Part shown: in pieces, positions 1 to 11,350 of the stretch
How positions within the stretch are numbered: position 1 is the stretch's first letter
Layout of the letters: each line of letters begins with the position of its first letter
Assembly (NCBI RefSeq): GCF_022605725.1
Contig: NC_065549.1
Coordinates: 15,352,114-15,416,113, forward strand
Direction: 5' to 3'
Origin: Anthonomus grandis grandis
Lineage: Eukaryota > Arthropoda > Insecta > Coleoptera > Curculionidae
DNA: 64,000 bases
The notes under the pieces: model-generated
Databases searched by the model: none
The model's input: only the letters and a program-made list of their open reading frames with translations
What the model was told of the DNA's origin: nothing
Translations under genes and position numbers: made by a program

Positions 1-308
1 TTCTTTCTGAAATTTTATAATTTATACATAAAACGATTAGGTACGAATAAACTAAATAACCCAGGATTTTTTGTATATATGTACCAAAATATCACTTTCC
101 TAGACTTTAAGGCTAATCTAAATTTGTTATTGGATCGCAATCAAGTCCAACTCATCCAAGTTAAGGCCCCATAATCTTTAAATTAAAAAGAATATAAAAG
201 ACAAATGATCAAACATAGAGTTGCATGATATTGTTGATTAACGTCAAAACAAATTAGTACATGCAAATAAAACACTCCATTCCAAGTAATATAAAAAAAA
301 CGACTTAC
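1..308 (-). other. shot: Intron of shot downstream of the plakin-repeat exon
   Basis: AT-rich sequence immediately 3' of the giant exon in the sense of the gene. The donor GTAAGT on the minus strand occupies 308-303. The plakin-repeat reading frame stays open through the donor for another 126 bp and ends at a stop at 183-185, so transcripts retaining the intron would add a short hydrophobic tail. No further exon is visible before the window edge. Confidence 0.8.
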
Positions 309-3300
309 CCTTTGTTCAGCGGGCAAAATCAACCCCTTTTCAAGGGCTTTCGCGAAATCGTAATCCTTTTTCTCAGTTACGTCGCGAACTCGACCCACTT
401 GCGCGTCTACTATACCACTTTCAACTCCTTGTAGCAAAGGCATTATTACACCCTTTTCAAGATCTTTTACTACGGTGGAACTGGGGTCTATTAAATTTTG
501 TGCGACTGCCTCTGTAAGGGTCAGTTTCTTTCTATCGATTATGTTAGTGGTAACAAACGGATCGTTGAAACATCCCGTAGTTGGATTATAGATACCATAA
601 GTAACGCTTTCTATCAATGTGAAACCACTTTGAGTGGTAACCAAGAGACCACTATCGAGAGCTGCCGATAGAGTATATAGTTTAGAGGTGGAGCTGTCTA
701 ATACGTTGCCCTTTTCGGCGTCAATCAGGCCCTTTCTGAAGCCTTCGGGAAGCTTAATAAGTTTCTTTTTACTCACGTCTTTTATTAAAGCACTATCAGG
801 ATCAATAAACCCAAGGGTGATCGACTCTTTAAAAGTTATTTCATCTTCACTATCAGGCACCTTGAACTTACCAGTATTGATATCCAAATACCCCATATCA
901 ATTGCTTGCTTAAACGACAAAGGTTCTTTCAAGAAAATGATTACCGATTGATCATAAGTTACTATCAGAGATTTGATTTTACCCGATTGCACGTCAAATA
1001 TAATGGTTTTAGTAACCTCAAGTTGACCGTCTTTGAGGGCATCAGCCACCGATTTAAAATTGCCCGTTTGTAAGTCCCTAACAACCGAAACTTCTGGATT
1101 AAGTAATTCGAATTTAACAGCTTCATCTAGAGAACATTCGCGTAGCTGCCTAGTGGGTGAAGCAGCTGATTGAGCTGCAGAAGCCTGCACGAAGTCCACT
1201 TCAAAAGGTTTCCTCAAAGTCACTAGAATTCCTTTTTTAAACGCTTCGTCAAAGTTATAAGTTTTTTTCGACTTCGAGTCTAGAACTCTTCCTTTATCTA
1301 CGTCAATGCGTCCCTCTTCTATTGCGAGTGGCAAGGGCTTCGTCGTATTACTTACAAGATCTTTGAAAGCAGTGCTATGGGAATCAATAAAATTATTTGC
1401 CAAAGCTTGCCGGAGATCATAAAACTCGTTATTCATAGGATCAGCAATTTTGCCACTCTCTGGCCTATAAAGACAATTATGTAACGCTTCCTCTAATGTT
1501 ATAGGTGTTCTTCCAGTCACTACTAACCCCTTGTTCTTTGCTTCCAACAAATTTATAGTTTTTCCATGAGGGTATACATAAATACTTAGCTGCTCATCTA
1601 TGATTTTAGTTTCAATTGCTACTGTCAGCTGCACATATTTATTTAGTTTACTGTTCTTCACTATGGAATTAACTGGATTAATTAACTCGTTTTCAATAGC
1701 TTCTTTTAAGTTATACTTTCTTCCAGTGGATGGATGTACAAACAAACCTTCTTCAGGAATATAAAATCCCATTTCCAAAGCCTCAGATAAACCAAAGTTA
1801 GCAGTTTCAATGTCAACCATTAATCCCTGATTTAAAGCCTCTGACAGTTTCAAAACCTTATCAGTGTTGGGATCTTTAAATGTCCCATTTCTTTTATCAA
1901 TAATACCCAATCTACATGTCTCACTTAAGTTGTACAGCATTCCCTGATGTCTATCAAAGTAACAAGGAAGCAGAGGATTAATATTAAAGTTCCTTATAGC
2001 TTCATGCAGTGTCACTTTTCTGTCAGTCGAAGGATCAAGAATTTTACCAGTATTTTCATCATACAATCCTTGATGAATGGCTCTCTGCAATGTCAATGCA
2101 GCCTTATTATCTACTAATATCCCCAAATCAAAAGCCTTTTGCAAAGACACTTCATAACCTTCCCCTTTAGAGAAATCTTTAACTTGTCCAGTGTTACCAT
2201 CAATATAGTTGTTGTGTATCGCATCAATCAGTGGTATCTTCCTCCAAATTCCCACTCTAGTATCTTTAACGCTAACAGATTCTGCGTCAATCAAACAAAT
2301 TTCAATTGCCTCGATTAGTGTCAAGTATTGCCCAGTCTGCGGATCCAAGAACAGCTGAGATTCTTCGTCATAAAGTCCTTTGACTATAGCCTCACTTAAA
2401 GGTACCGGAGGTCGGATTTCTACCAACAAGCCACGCTCAAATGCCTCATTGAAATCAACTGGCTCATTGTAACTCATAATAATACCCTCGTTCGTGTCAA
2501 TTATGCCATCGGAAACTGCTTGTTCAAAAGTAACAACCTCTTCATCAATTGTAACAAGAGTTCCAGAAGCATCTACGTAACCTCTGTTGATAGCACTCGA
2601 GGCTTTCAGCCGTTCTTTGTTTTTCGGATTAATGAATTTACCAGTGGCTGGATCGTAAAAGCCTTTGAAAACTGCTTCCGGTAGAGTTATTTGAGTTTTA
2701 TAAGGTACTATCAATCCTCGTTCTTGCGCCTCAACTAGATTCATCTCTACGTTCGTTGTTGGATCATAGGCTTGCCCCTTTATAGGGTCAATCAACTTAG
2801 CTTTAATAGCCTCATTTAGAGTGATAATGTCTCCGGACTTAGGATCCTTCACTGTTAGTACATTGGGATTCACAATACCTCCTTCAATAGCTTGACTGAT
2901 TGTAACATTTGAGTCATTAAATATAATTTGGCCAGTTGTGGAATCATATACATTTTGGGCCAAAGTTTCTTGCAATGACCAGGGTAAAACTGTACTTAGG
3001 ATATAGCCTTTCAAATAAGCCTGATCTAAAGTTAAAGGAGGGTTAGTTAGAAGCCCCTTTTCGGAATCTATGAGTTTCTGTTCAATGGCTTCATGTATTT
3101 CAACGATTCTGCTGCGTCTATCATCCTTGATTCTTGTTGTCACTGGATCTACCAGTTTATACTCAATAGCTTTCGCCAAGGTAATTTCATCCCCAGTAAT
3201 AGGGTTCAGTATCAGGCCAGTTTGGGGAGAATAGTAATTAGCTAAGATGACTTGAAGCAAGTTAAACACTAACGATTTAGTTCTAATCATTTGTTGATCC

Positions 3301-6300
3301 AGAGCTTGATCAAGAGGCACCAGCTGACCCGACTTTGTGTTCTTAATCTGCCCAGATTCTATAATATTTTTTGAAATAGCATCCTCCAGTGTTATATAAG
3401 TATTTTCCTGAACATCTTTGATCTCACTAATCTTGTCATCCACAATATGTCTTTCAATACTTTCTTTTACTGTTAAATATTGTTTCGTTAAGGGATCTTT
3501 GATCTTAAGGGTTTCTGTATCATACATGTCTTTATGTAGAACAGCTTGTAAAGATATTGGCCTTGGAATAGCAAGAACCAGCCCAGTAAGAAAAGCTTCA
3601 GTGAAAGAAATGTTTTTCTGTGTGGCAGTATTCAAAACAAGACCTCTTTGTGGATCTACAATCTGTTTATCAATAGCTTCATAATAAGGTACTAGTTGCA
3701 TATTTTTGGAGTCTCTAATAGTGACTGACTTGGGGTCAACTAGATTGGAATTTAAAGCTTTAATAAGAGGCACATTTTCTTTGTCAGTCTTAACCTCTAC
3801 TTTAACGGGATCAAAGTTATCAGTATTGGCAATTTCTTGAAGAGTTAGAGGCTTAAATTTCTCTTTAGGTTTATCATCCGCATGAATTATCCAGCGAAGC
3901 TTCACAGCTTCAAAGAACGGTACTTTTTTGCCTGTTTTTCGGTCTACCATGTAACCCGTTTGCCTGTCAAGCAATGGTTTTTCCAAGGCTTCATGGAGCG
4001 ATATGTACGTAGGAGGCTTACTGGTCAGATCTTTGACCAAAATGGTATCAGGATCAATGACTCCTAAATCATACACCAACTCCTCAAAAGTAATATGAGC
4101 TCCAGTTTGAGGATCCATGAACATCCGCTTTCGCATATCGTAATATCCGAGCTCACAAAGTTTTTGTGCTGTTAAGTGTCGTGAAATTGTTATGATGGCT
4201 GTTTTGTGAACATCTATCAGAATTACTCTGTGGTTTGTGATTACTTGCACCTCATCCAGTGGACTTACTTTACCTTGATCTAAACCATCCTGAATGGTGT
4301 AGGGCAGCTCTTTGCTTGCGTATATTATGCGACATATTTTAGGTTCTATCAGTTTTTGAGATATAGCATCCCCTATCGGTAATATTTGTACAATATCTGG
4401 GCTAGAAATAGATTCTTCTTTGGTGATAATGTGGACAGTGGAAGTTTTATGTTGAGGTAGTTGTACTTTTGCTTCGTGCTTAATAAGTTCGGTGGAACTA
4501 TCAACTTCTACGGTACTAATTTTATTTTCAGCCTTCTTTTTCTCGGCGTATTCTTTTACGGCATTTACAGCCGCAACGCCAGCAACAACAGGAGCCACAA
4601 CTGGTAGAGCTAAGCCTCCAAGAACAGCAATAAGACCTTTCTTTGTTGCCTCCTTAAAATCGATGCTCTTGCCACTCTTTTCATCTTTAATTTTGCCAGT
4701 TTTACTATCAATCAATCCTCTTTCTACCGCTTGCTCTATTGTTACTGGTTTTTGTGATGTAACGTCATAAATAATGGAATTGGGATCAATAATTTCCTTG
4801 TTTAAGGCCTCTTGGAATGTGATTTCTTGTTTATCGCCGGCTACGTCAATGAATCTCTGCGTTTTTTCATCGTAAATGGTTTCAAACGCTTCAGAAATAT
4901 TTAGCTCACTAGTTTTCGTTGTTGTCACAGACGCCTCTCTGCATTCCTCACTTATTTGAGGCGTCGCGGATATTTTACCATCTTGGATAGCTTGCTGGAT
5001 AGTAATAGATTCTCCAGATTGAGGATCTGTAAATGTTCCTTTATTCATATCTACGAGGCCTTTATTTAGTGCGTCGGAGAATGACATATGAATATCTTTG
5101 AAAACTGTTTTGTTCTTGGTTTCCTTGACATCCTTTATAATGCCTTGTGCCTTAGCTTCCTCAATTGGGATTATCTGGCCAGTTTCAATGTTTTGCACTT
5201 CATCTTTGTTTAACATGGCATAACCTGATAAAATCTCAATAGTCTTAGTGGTGACAGTATGAATAGTATTAACCGTCTCTGTTACAGTAGTTACTGGAGC
5301 GCTAGGACTTTCTGAAATAATACTTGTGGGTTCTTTCACTATTAAAAGACCTTTTTCTATTGCTTCTGTTATTGGAACCACTTCGCCAGATTGGGGTTCC
5401 TTAAAAGTACCAGCATTAACGTCGATAAGTTTAGAATCTAAAGCTTTCTCTATTTTAACGGCGTGAGAAGCAACTGGGAATGGTAAAGTCATTATTAAGT
5501 TGTCCTTAATCGCATCTGATAGAGGAATCGGTTCTTTGGTAACTGGATGAACTAGTTCTTTTTTTTCTATGTCAACTAAGCCACGCTTTATTGCTACAGG
5601 TAAAGTCATTCCAGCAGGTGGTAAATCTAGTGGCCCTTTAATCTTGACGTCATCAAAGACCTGGGCCTCTACCGCTTCTTGAAGATTTTTGCTACCATCT
5701 TTAGTGACCACTACAGACGTTTCATCGTCAACCACCCCAGACTCAAGAGCTTCACCTAAAGTTAATTTATCGCCAGTTTTTTCTCTTAAAGTACTTAAGG
5801 GATCAACAATATCACAGACTATAGCTTCACTAATACTAAGGTGTGCTCCAGTTTCTGGATGAATAACTTTCTGCGTCTCTGTGTCAATAAGTCCTTGTTT
5901 GATAACTTCTGGAATGGAAAGACTTCGATTAATAGGCACTAGAATCTCGTTGGAACTATCGGGATCTAGGATACCACGTGATACGGCTTCATTAATAGTT
6001 AATTGATCACCACGTTGGGGGTCTATAATAACACCCATATCGCCATCTAATCCTTTAGATTCCAAAGCTTCTTGAAGTGTCAATGTTTCGCCCGTAGGGC
6101 CAATAAAAGTGTTTTTATCAGTAAGCAAAATAGCTGCATCAGACTCTACTAGGCCCTTCTTTTCGGCATCTTCAGGCCTGACTATTCTCCTTCGAAGCTT
6201 CTGAAGTACTACTTTTTTTGCTTCTCTCTCAGGACTCAACGACTGGGCTCTGCCTATTTTTACTTTATATGTTGGTTCAATTGTTATACGAGCTCTAGTC

Positions 6301-9300
6301 TTTTCTGCCTCTGAGGGGCCATCATCATTATCCAGACTAATGGTTGTGGTATCAAGAACCTTGATTTTTGTAGAATCTTTATTTTGCTTCTCAATCTCTT
6401 CCAGTTGTTGAGGCGTTATTAGTCCTTGCTCTAATGCTTCTTGTGATGTGTATGTCTTGCCGGTGTTTGGGTCTGTTATTTTTACTACGCTGTGTGTCAG
6501 GGTTAGAGTGGTTTGGCTACCTGTGCCAGGAATGTCTTTATTGTCTAGCTCAGCCTGCATCTTTTCGTAGGTCGCCAAGTCTATTAGACCTTCCTTCAAC
6601 GCTTGTTCCACAGGCAGTTTTTCGCCAGTTTTAGGATGTACTATATGTAAGGTTTTAATCGTTTTTACTAGAGAGGTGGCAGCTGCTATAGGAGCTCCTA
6701 CAACGCAAACTATTCCAAACTTTGCGGCATCTTTAAGAGACATTTTTTGGCCAACTTTATCTGTGTACTGTCCTTTTTCTGGGTCAATGATGTTTCTTCT
6801 TATAGCCTCCTTGATATCCATTGTTTTGCCCGTGAAGGGATCTGTAACTTTGACAGTCTCTGCAGGCAGTTTATTTTTTTGGACCGCTTGTATTAGATCT
6901 AATGCTTCGTTCTTTTCGGGATAAACAACTACGTTGGTGGATGGGTCATAAATGACTCCTGGCAAAACCTGCACAGGTTCTGTTGTGCCAGTTTCTGATA
7001 TATGAACCTCAGTGTATACAGGGGGATTCTTGTCAAGGACTGTGGATACTTCCACTTTGGGGGGTTCTCCTTCTGATTTGGTTATTTGAAGTAGTCTCTG
7101 TGCTGCTTGGTCTTTCTGGGTAACGTTTTCGAATAAAATATACCCCTGCTCAATTGCTTCTTTTAACGTGAGCTTTTTGCCATCGATTTTGTAGTGTCCA
7201 GTGGAGTCCACGATTTTTTTGCCCAGTGCTTTGTTGATACTTAATCGTCTCTGGCTTATTGGATCAATTACTATTGCTGAGTGGGAGCTAATCAGTTTTA
7301 ATTGAACGCATTCTTCAAAGCTAGCCAATCTGTCAGTGCCAGGAATTATAAATAATCCCGTGACAGGGTCGAATAGTTTTTGGTTAATGGCGTCCTGCAA
7401 TGACCACCCGTCACTTGGTAACTCATAGACCTGCTTTTCAGAAGATCGTTTTTCTGAGAGAATGAAGTCACCTGTCTTAGTTTGGACTTGCTCCCTATAA
7501 ATTGGCGTTTCCTTTTTGCTTACGATAGTTATCACAGTTGAACAAGGAGCTTTTTGAGGACTAATGACCATTTCTGAGCTCTCGACATCTGGAGCAAGCT
7601 TGCCCTCGCTAATAGCTTGCACTATAGGAATGGTTTCTTTAGTAGTAGGGTCTGTAAATGTTTGCAACTCATTGTTTATAAGTCCAAGGCGCAGTGCGTC
7701 AGTGTAAGTAATAGTCTCTTGCTTAATGTCTTTACTAGTGACTGTGACATAGCGCTGCACTAGAGTACGGGTTACTTTTGTGGAAACATTTAGATTTAGA
7801 AGACTATTTAACGTAGATGCTCCTTCAGGGGTAATAAGATGCTGCGCGATGGCTTCGTTCAGGTACACCACTTTGCTAGTCTTTATATCTAGAAGATTAC
7901 CGGTTTTTGGATCTATGTATCCGTTGAATACTGCTTCTAAAACAGTTAACTCACGTTCGTTTTCGAAGATACCTATATTCCGAGTGAGCATTTCATATAC
8001 CTCAGGTTTTACTTCGCCAGTTTGAACCCCTTCGGCGAAAGTAATAAGTTTGCCGCTCTTTTTATTAACTAATAAGCTGCCGTTTTGTTTTTTACTGATA
8101 AAACCTTTAGCGCAAGCCGCATTGAAACTTATATGATCGCTCTTATCTGGTGGCTGGAAGCCATCCACATCAAAGATGGATTTTCTAACTACGGATATTA
8201 TATAGCCACGACTAACTGCATCTTGTATAGCGAGCGTTTCACCTGTTACGAGATTTCGGAATTTGCTATCAGGGAGGATGATGCCCTCTTTAAGGGCTTC
8301 GTTTAAGGTTATAAGATCACTGGTACGAAAGTCTAGAATGGATTTTATTTGATCTACATCTAAGACGCCACGGTTAGCTGCTTCAAGAAGAGTTAGTCTG
8401 GAGAGATGTAAGGGAGAAAGGATTTTACCTTCATCATCAATAAGATTATCGTCAACGACTTCTTTTAGGGTTTTTGGTTTTACGATAAGCTGCCGCCGTT
8501 TAGCTTCAAGTAAAGATAATTTTTCGTGACCCGAAACGAATTTTCCGAGTTTTGGATTCAAAATGCCCCGCTCGAGCGCTTGTATAACTGTAACTTTAGA
8601 ATCAATTTTAGGATCGACAATTTCACGAAGATCATTCTCGAGAATGTTACATTTAGCTGCCGCATCGATTTGATACTTATTTCCCGAATTCCTATCAATG
8701 ATCCAACCAGTAACGTCATCGATCAAACCTTGGGTTATGATGTCTGTTAAAGATAAAGCACCCGTTTGTAATTTAACTTCCGTGTGCTGCAGAAGGTACC
8801 CTCTTTTATACGCCTCCTGTATATCAATGGTTTCGCCAGTTTCTAGCCTGTATGTGCCTGAATTAACGTCTACTCTACCATCATCAATGGCTTGGTTTAT
8901 CGTCATTGAATGAGTTACCTTTTGACGCTTCTCACTTCCATCAGTGAAACCGTGTTCAGCGTCAAAGATGTCTTTCTGAATTGCTTCTAGTAGAGTCAGT
9001 TCTCTGCCATCTTCGTTGATGCCACATGGACTTTGTAATTTGTCAGCTACTTTAGGATCTATTATTCCACGTCTTTTCGCTTCCTCGATGGTCACCTGAG
9101 TACCATCAGGCGAGGCAATTATTCTACCACTTCTAACATCCAAAATTCTTTCCAATATGGCATCTTTGATGGTCATATGTTCTCCAGTGTAAGGATTTAT
9201 TATACCGGCCATATCACTAATAGGCTCAGTGCCGATACCTTCATTTACTTTATGCACCCGCTTAAGAGATTTAATTTCTGTAAATTGCATTGAGGTACCC

Positions 9301-9462
9301 CAGGTTTGTGGCACCTCCTGAATAATTTGTGTACGAGTGGTGTGCTTATCTGGAGGACGGCCGTTTGTGATTCGGTCTGTCTCGTCCGAATTATGTTTTG
9401 AATGTTTTTGGTCAGATATTTTTATTGTCGTACCATTTTCCGTTCTTGTTGATTGAATATAC
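309..9462 (-). CDS. shot: Shot (spectraplakin): giant plakin-repeat exon
   Basis: This single exon of 9154 bp (about 3051 codons, no stop) encodes the plakin-repeat region of Short stop, the insect spectraplakin that links actin to microtubules. The protein is a near-continuous series of roughly 39-residue units. Each has a Leu-x-Glu-Ala-(Ile/Leu) helix, then Gly-(Leu/Ile)-(Ile/Val)-Asp and a DPxTGE-like turn, as in plectin and desmoplakin repeats. At about 39 residues per unit the exon could hold some 60-75 repeats (estimated, not counted). Ser/Thr/Val-rich linkers and two hydrophobic Ala/Gly/Val stretches (near 4545-4650 and 6650-6720) break the series. The acceptor is ...TATATAG before 9462; the first base completes a CAG codon split with the exon at 9535-9650. 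The donor is AGG|GTAAGT at 309. The Met codon at 9486-9488 is intronic and not a start. In Drosophila a comparable exon is used only in some shot isoforms, so alternative inclusion is likely here (inference). Confidence 0.95.
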
Positions 9463-9534
9463 CTATATAAAAAAAAGATGATGTTCATAGCTGATTTAGC
9501 TTTACGATCTCGTAACTGTAATGTAGATACTTAC

Positions 9535-9650
9535 TGTTTGCTGTAATGTGTCGTCGTGGTATAGGTTGAGGTGTGTTCGCTTGCACTACTCATATGGAAT
9601 TCGGTCCTGAACGTTCTGAAAGGTTGCGGTTGCATTTGTTCGACCAATCT
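9535..9650 (-). CDS. shot: Shot: small linker exon before the plakin repeats
   Basis: This 116-bp exon is too short to stand out as an ORF. On the minus strand a pyrimidine-rich tract ending TTCCAG precedes 9650, and GTAAGTAT follows 9535. It encodes 38 full codons plus two bases, beginning RLVEQMQPQPFRTFRTEF and ending in a Thr/Tyr-rich run. The two leftover bases CA join the first G of the next exon to make CAG, so the phases match exactly. The segment links the last visible plakin-domain exon, 38.9 kb away, to the plakin-repeat exon. The phase at its 5' end (0) also matches the phase-0 end of the 48536-48766 exon. An extra micro-exon inside the giant intron cannot be excluded. Confidence 0.88.
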
Positions 9651-10010
9651 CTGGAATAGAAAAGCGTTCATTACATAATGATATAGTGGTAAATAAATCT
9701 TATGTTACTGAAATATTTGTTATTATTGTAATAATAATCGTTTTAAAAAGGTTCGATGATGGAAATATCACTTTTTGGTTAATAGAAATAGCTTTTGACC
9801 ATGGTTGTCTACAAGCTGGTCAGTTAATTGAATCAGTTCCGTCAAATGGGGAAACATTAACCCTTTGCGGACAACTTTGGCCCACATTAAGAAAAACGAT
9901 TATTTTAAAAATAGCGCCAAAAAAATAAATAACTACTCTATTGTGTAAACTCCAGTTGATAGAGGGCGTTTTTCTACTATCATTAACAGCCGCGCGACGG
10001 CGACCGCGTG

Positions 10011-10049
10011 TTTTTCAGTCGAAAGGTGATCTTGAAGCCGACAGGTCGA
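10011..10049 (+). promoter_or_regulatory. Initiator + DPE core promoter of the pogo-like element
   Basis: A short CpG-rich stretch precedes TTTTTCAGTC, a good match to the arthropod initiator, with A+1 at 10017. GGTCGA follows at 10044-10049, exactly +28 to +33, which matches the DPE consensus RGWYV at its canonical spacing. A splice donor (CTCG|GTAAGT, GT at 10119) and an acceptor (TTTTTTTCAG, ending at 10316) then define a 198-bp 5'UTR intron before the transposase ATG at 10328. Motif and spacing are seen directly; activity is inferred. Confidence 0.6.
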
Positions 10050-10327
10050 TTTTTATTCAATAACTTACGCATTAAAACTTTGATCGGTACCAATTGTTAG
10101 GAAAGTTCTAGTATCTCGGTAAGTATATTGGCGTTATAGTTAACTATAAAATAGAGCGTAACATATTTTTTAGTTATATTATTAACTCTCCTTTTGTTGT
10201 CCTGGATAATATGATTTAGGGTAACTTTGGCCCATATTTAGGTGTAACATTGACCCGTGGGCCAATGTTACCTCAACAACTAGCAACAAATATTTTACAT
10301 TCATATTTTTTTTCAGGAAGGTTAGAA

Positions 10328-11290
10328 ATGCCTCGACACCCAAAAAAACGCCTTGAGTCACGATCCTATGCAAATTATACGTCTGAAAAACTGGAAGAAT
10401 GCTTACAAGAAATAAGATCAGGTCGAATGTCTCAACGAATTGCTGCCGCAACTTATGGGATTCCTAGATCTACAATCAAAAATAAATTAAAGGGCAAACA
10501 CTCCAAAACTATTGGCCGATCTCGAGTCTTTTCAGATGCGGAAGAAGCTGCTTTTGAACAACATCTTATCAAGTTTCGGAAGCAGATTTCGGTTTTCCTG
10601 TAGTTACAATGGACTTTCGGATGACTGTTAAAGCTTACTTAGACAAAAAAGGATCTCGTAATTTATCGTTCAAAGATAATCTGCCTGGATATGAGTGGAC
10701 AAAATCTTACTTGCTGCGTCATAAAAACTTAGCCCAACGAATTAGTTCCAATATAAAGAGAGTTCGAGCAAAAGTTTCTGAAGCGGCATTGAATGACTAT
10801 ATGGAAAATTTGGCAGTTGCTTTAGAAAACATTCCACCCTCTCAAATATGGAATTACGATGAGACCAATTTTAGTGACGACCCAGGAAACAAAAAAGTCA
10901 TTTGTAAAAGAGGGGCTAAGTATGTTGAAAAAATATGCAATTTTAGCAAAAGTGCCACTTCTGTTATGTTTTGTGGCAATGCAGAAGGAAAATGCCTTGC
11001 TCCTTATGTTGTATACAAGGTCGAGCATCTCAGGACTACTTGGACAGAAAATGGCCCCCCAAGAAGTCGCTACAACCGCTACAAGAGTGGGTGGTTTGAC
11101 AGACCTACATTTGAAGATTGGTTTGAATATCATTTTATTCCAGAAGTGACAAAACGAATATGGACCTGTTCTTTTATTAGCAACCTCTCGTCGCATATTA
11201 GCGAAAGGGTTATTTAACTATGTGAGCAGAATAATATAAGATTCGTATGTTTGCCGCCAAACACAACTCACCTCACCCAACGATTGTAGT
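10328..11290 (+). pseudogene. Pogo/Tigger/jerky-like transposase, broken
   Basis: The start at ATG 10328 gives MPRHPKKRLESRSYANYTSE, followed by a Psq-type helix-turn-helix (residues about 15-60: ...GRMSQRIAAATYGIPRSTI) as in pogo and jerky transposases. A frameshift near 10600 moves the frame to 10609-11217. That part carries the first catalytic region of the DDE_1 domain (IWNYDETNFSDDPG) and later LSSHISERVI. A stop at 11215 interrupts the frame, and the same frame then reads LCEQNNIRFVCLPPNTTHLT before another stop near 11288. The region between the first Asp and the LSSHI motif looks shortened. With at least one frameshift and two in-frame stops it cannot make active transposase. Confidence 0.85.
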
Positions 11291-11350
11291 GGCATTTCCA
11301 TTGCTGAACATGAAAAATCGTGTTTTCGTGTCACCAGCATCGTACTTTTA

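Larger units (their letters stand above)
9859..11350 (+). mobile_element. Pogo/jerky-like DNA transposon, right end lost
   Basis: A decayed element runs on the plus strand inside the shot intron. The left part carries repeated GTAACTTTGGCCCA-like motifs at about 9871-9886, 10219-10234 and, inverted, 10258-10274. These resemble terminal or subterminal transposase sites. They are followed by a promoter, a 5'UTR intron and a transposase relic. The transposase frame decays past 11217 and the matching right terminal repeat was not found, so the right end is probably deleted or unrecognisable. The exact left boundary is uncertain. Confidence 0.7.

Noticed and set aside
634..951. ORFs on the plus strand opposite the giant exon (for example 634-951, 4492-4770, 6676-6924)
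   Set aside because: They are antisense shadows of the plakin-repeat coding sequence; the repetitive codon pattern keeps the opposite frames open. No recognisable domain.
9486..9488. ATG opening the 3101-aa frame as a start codon
   Set aside because: It lies upstream of the splice acceptor at 9463; the exon at 9535-9650 joins in phase, so the frame is continued rather than started here.
10822..11196. Minus-strand ORF of 124 aa
   Set aside because: Antisense shadow of the pogo-like transposase relic.
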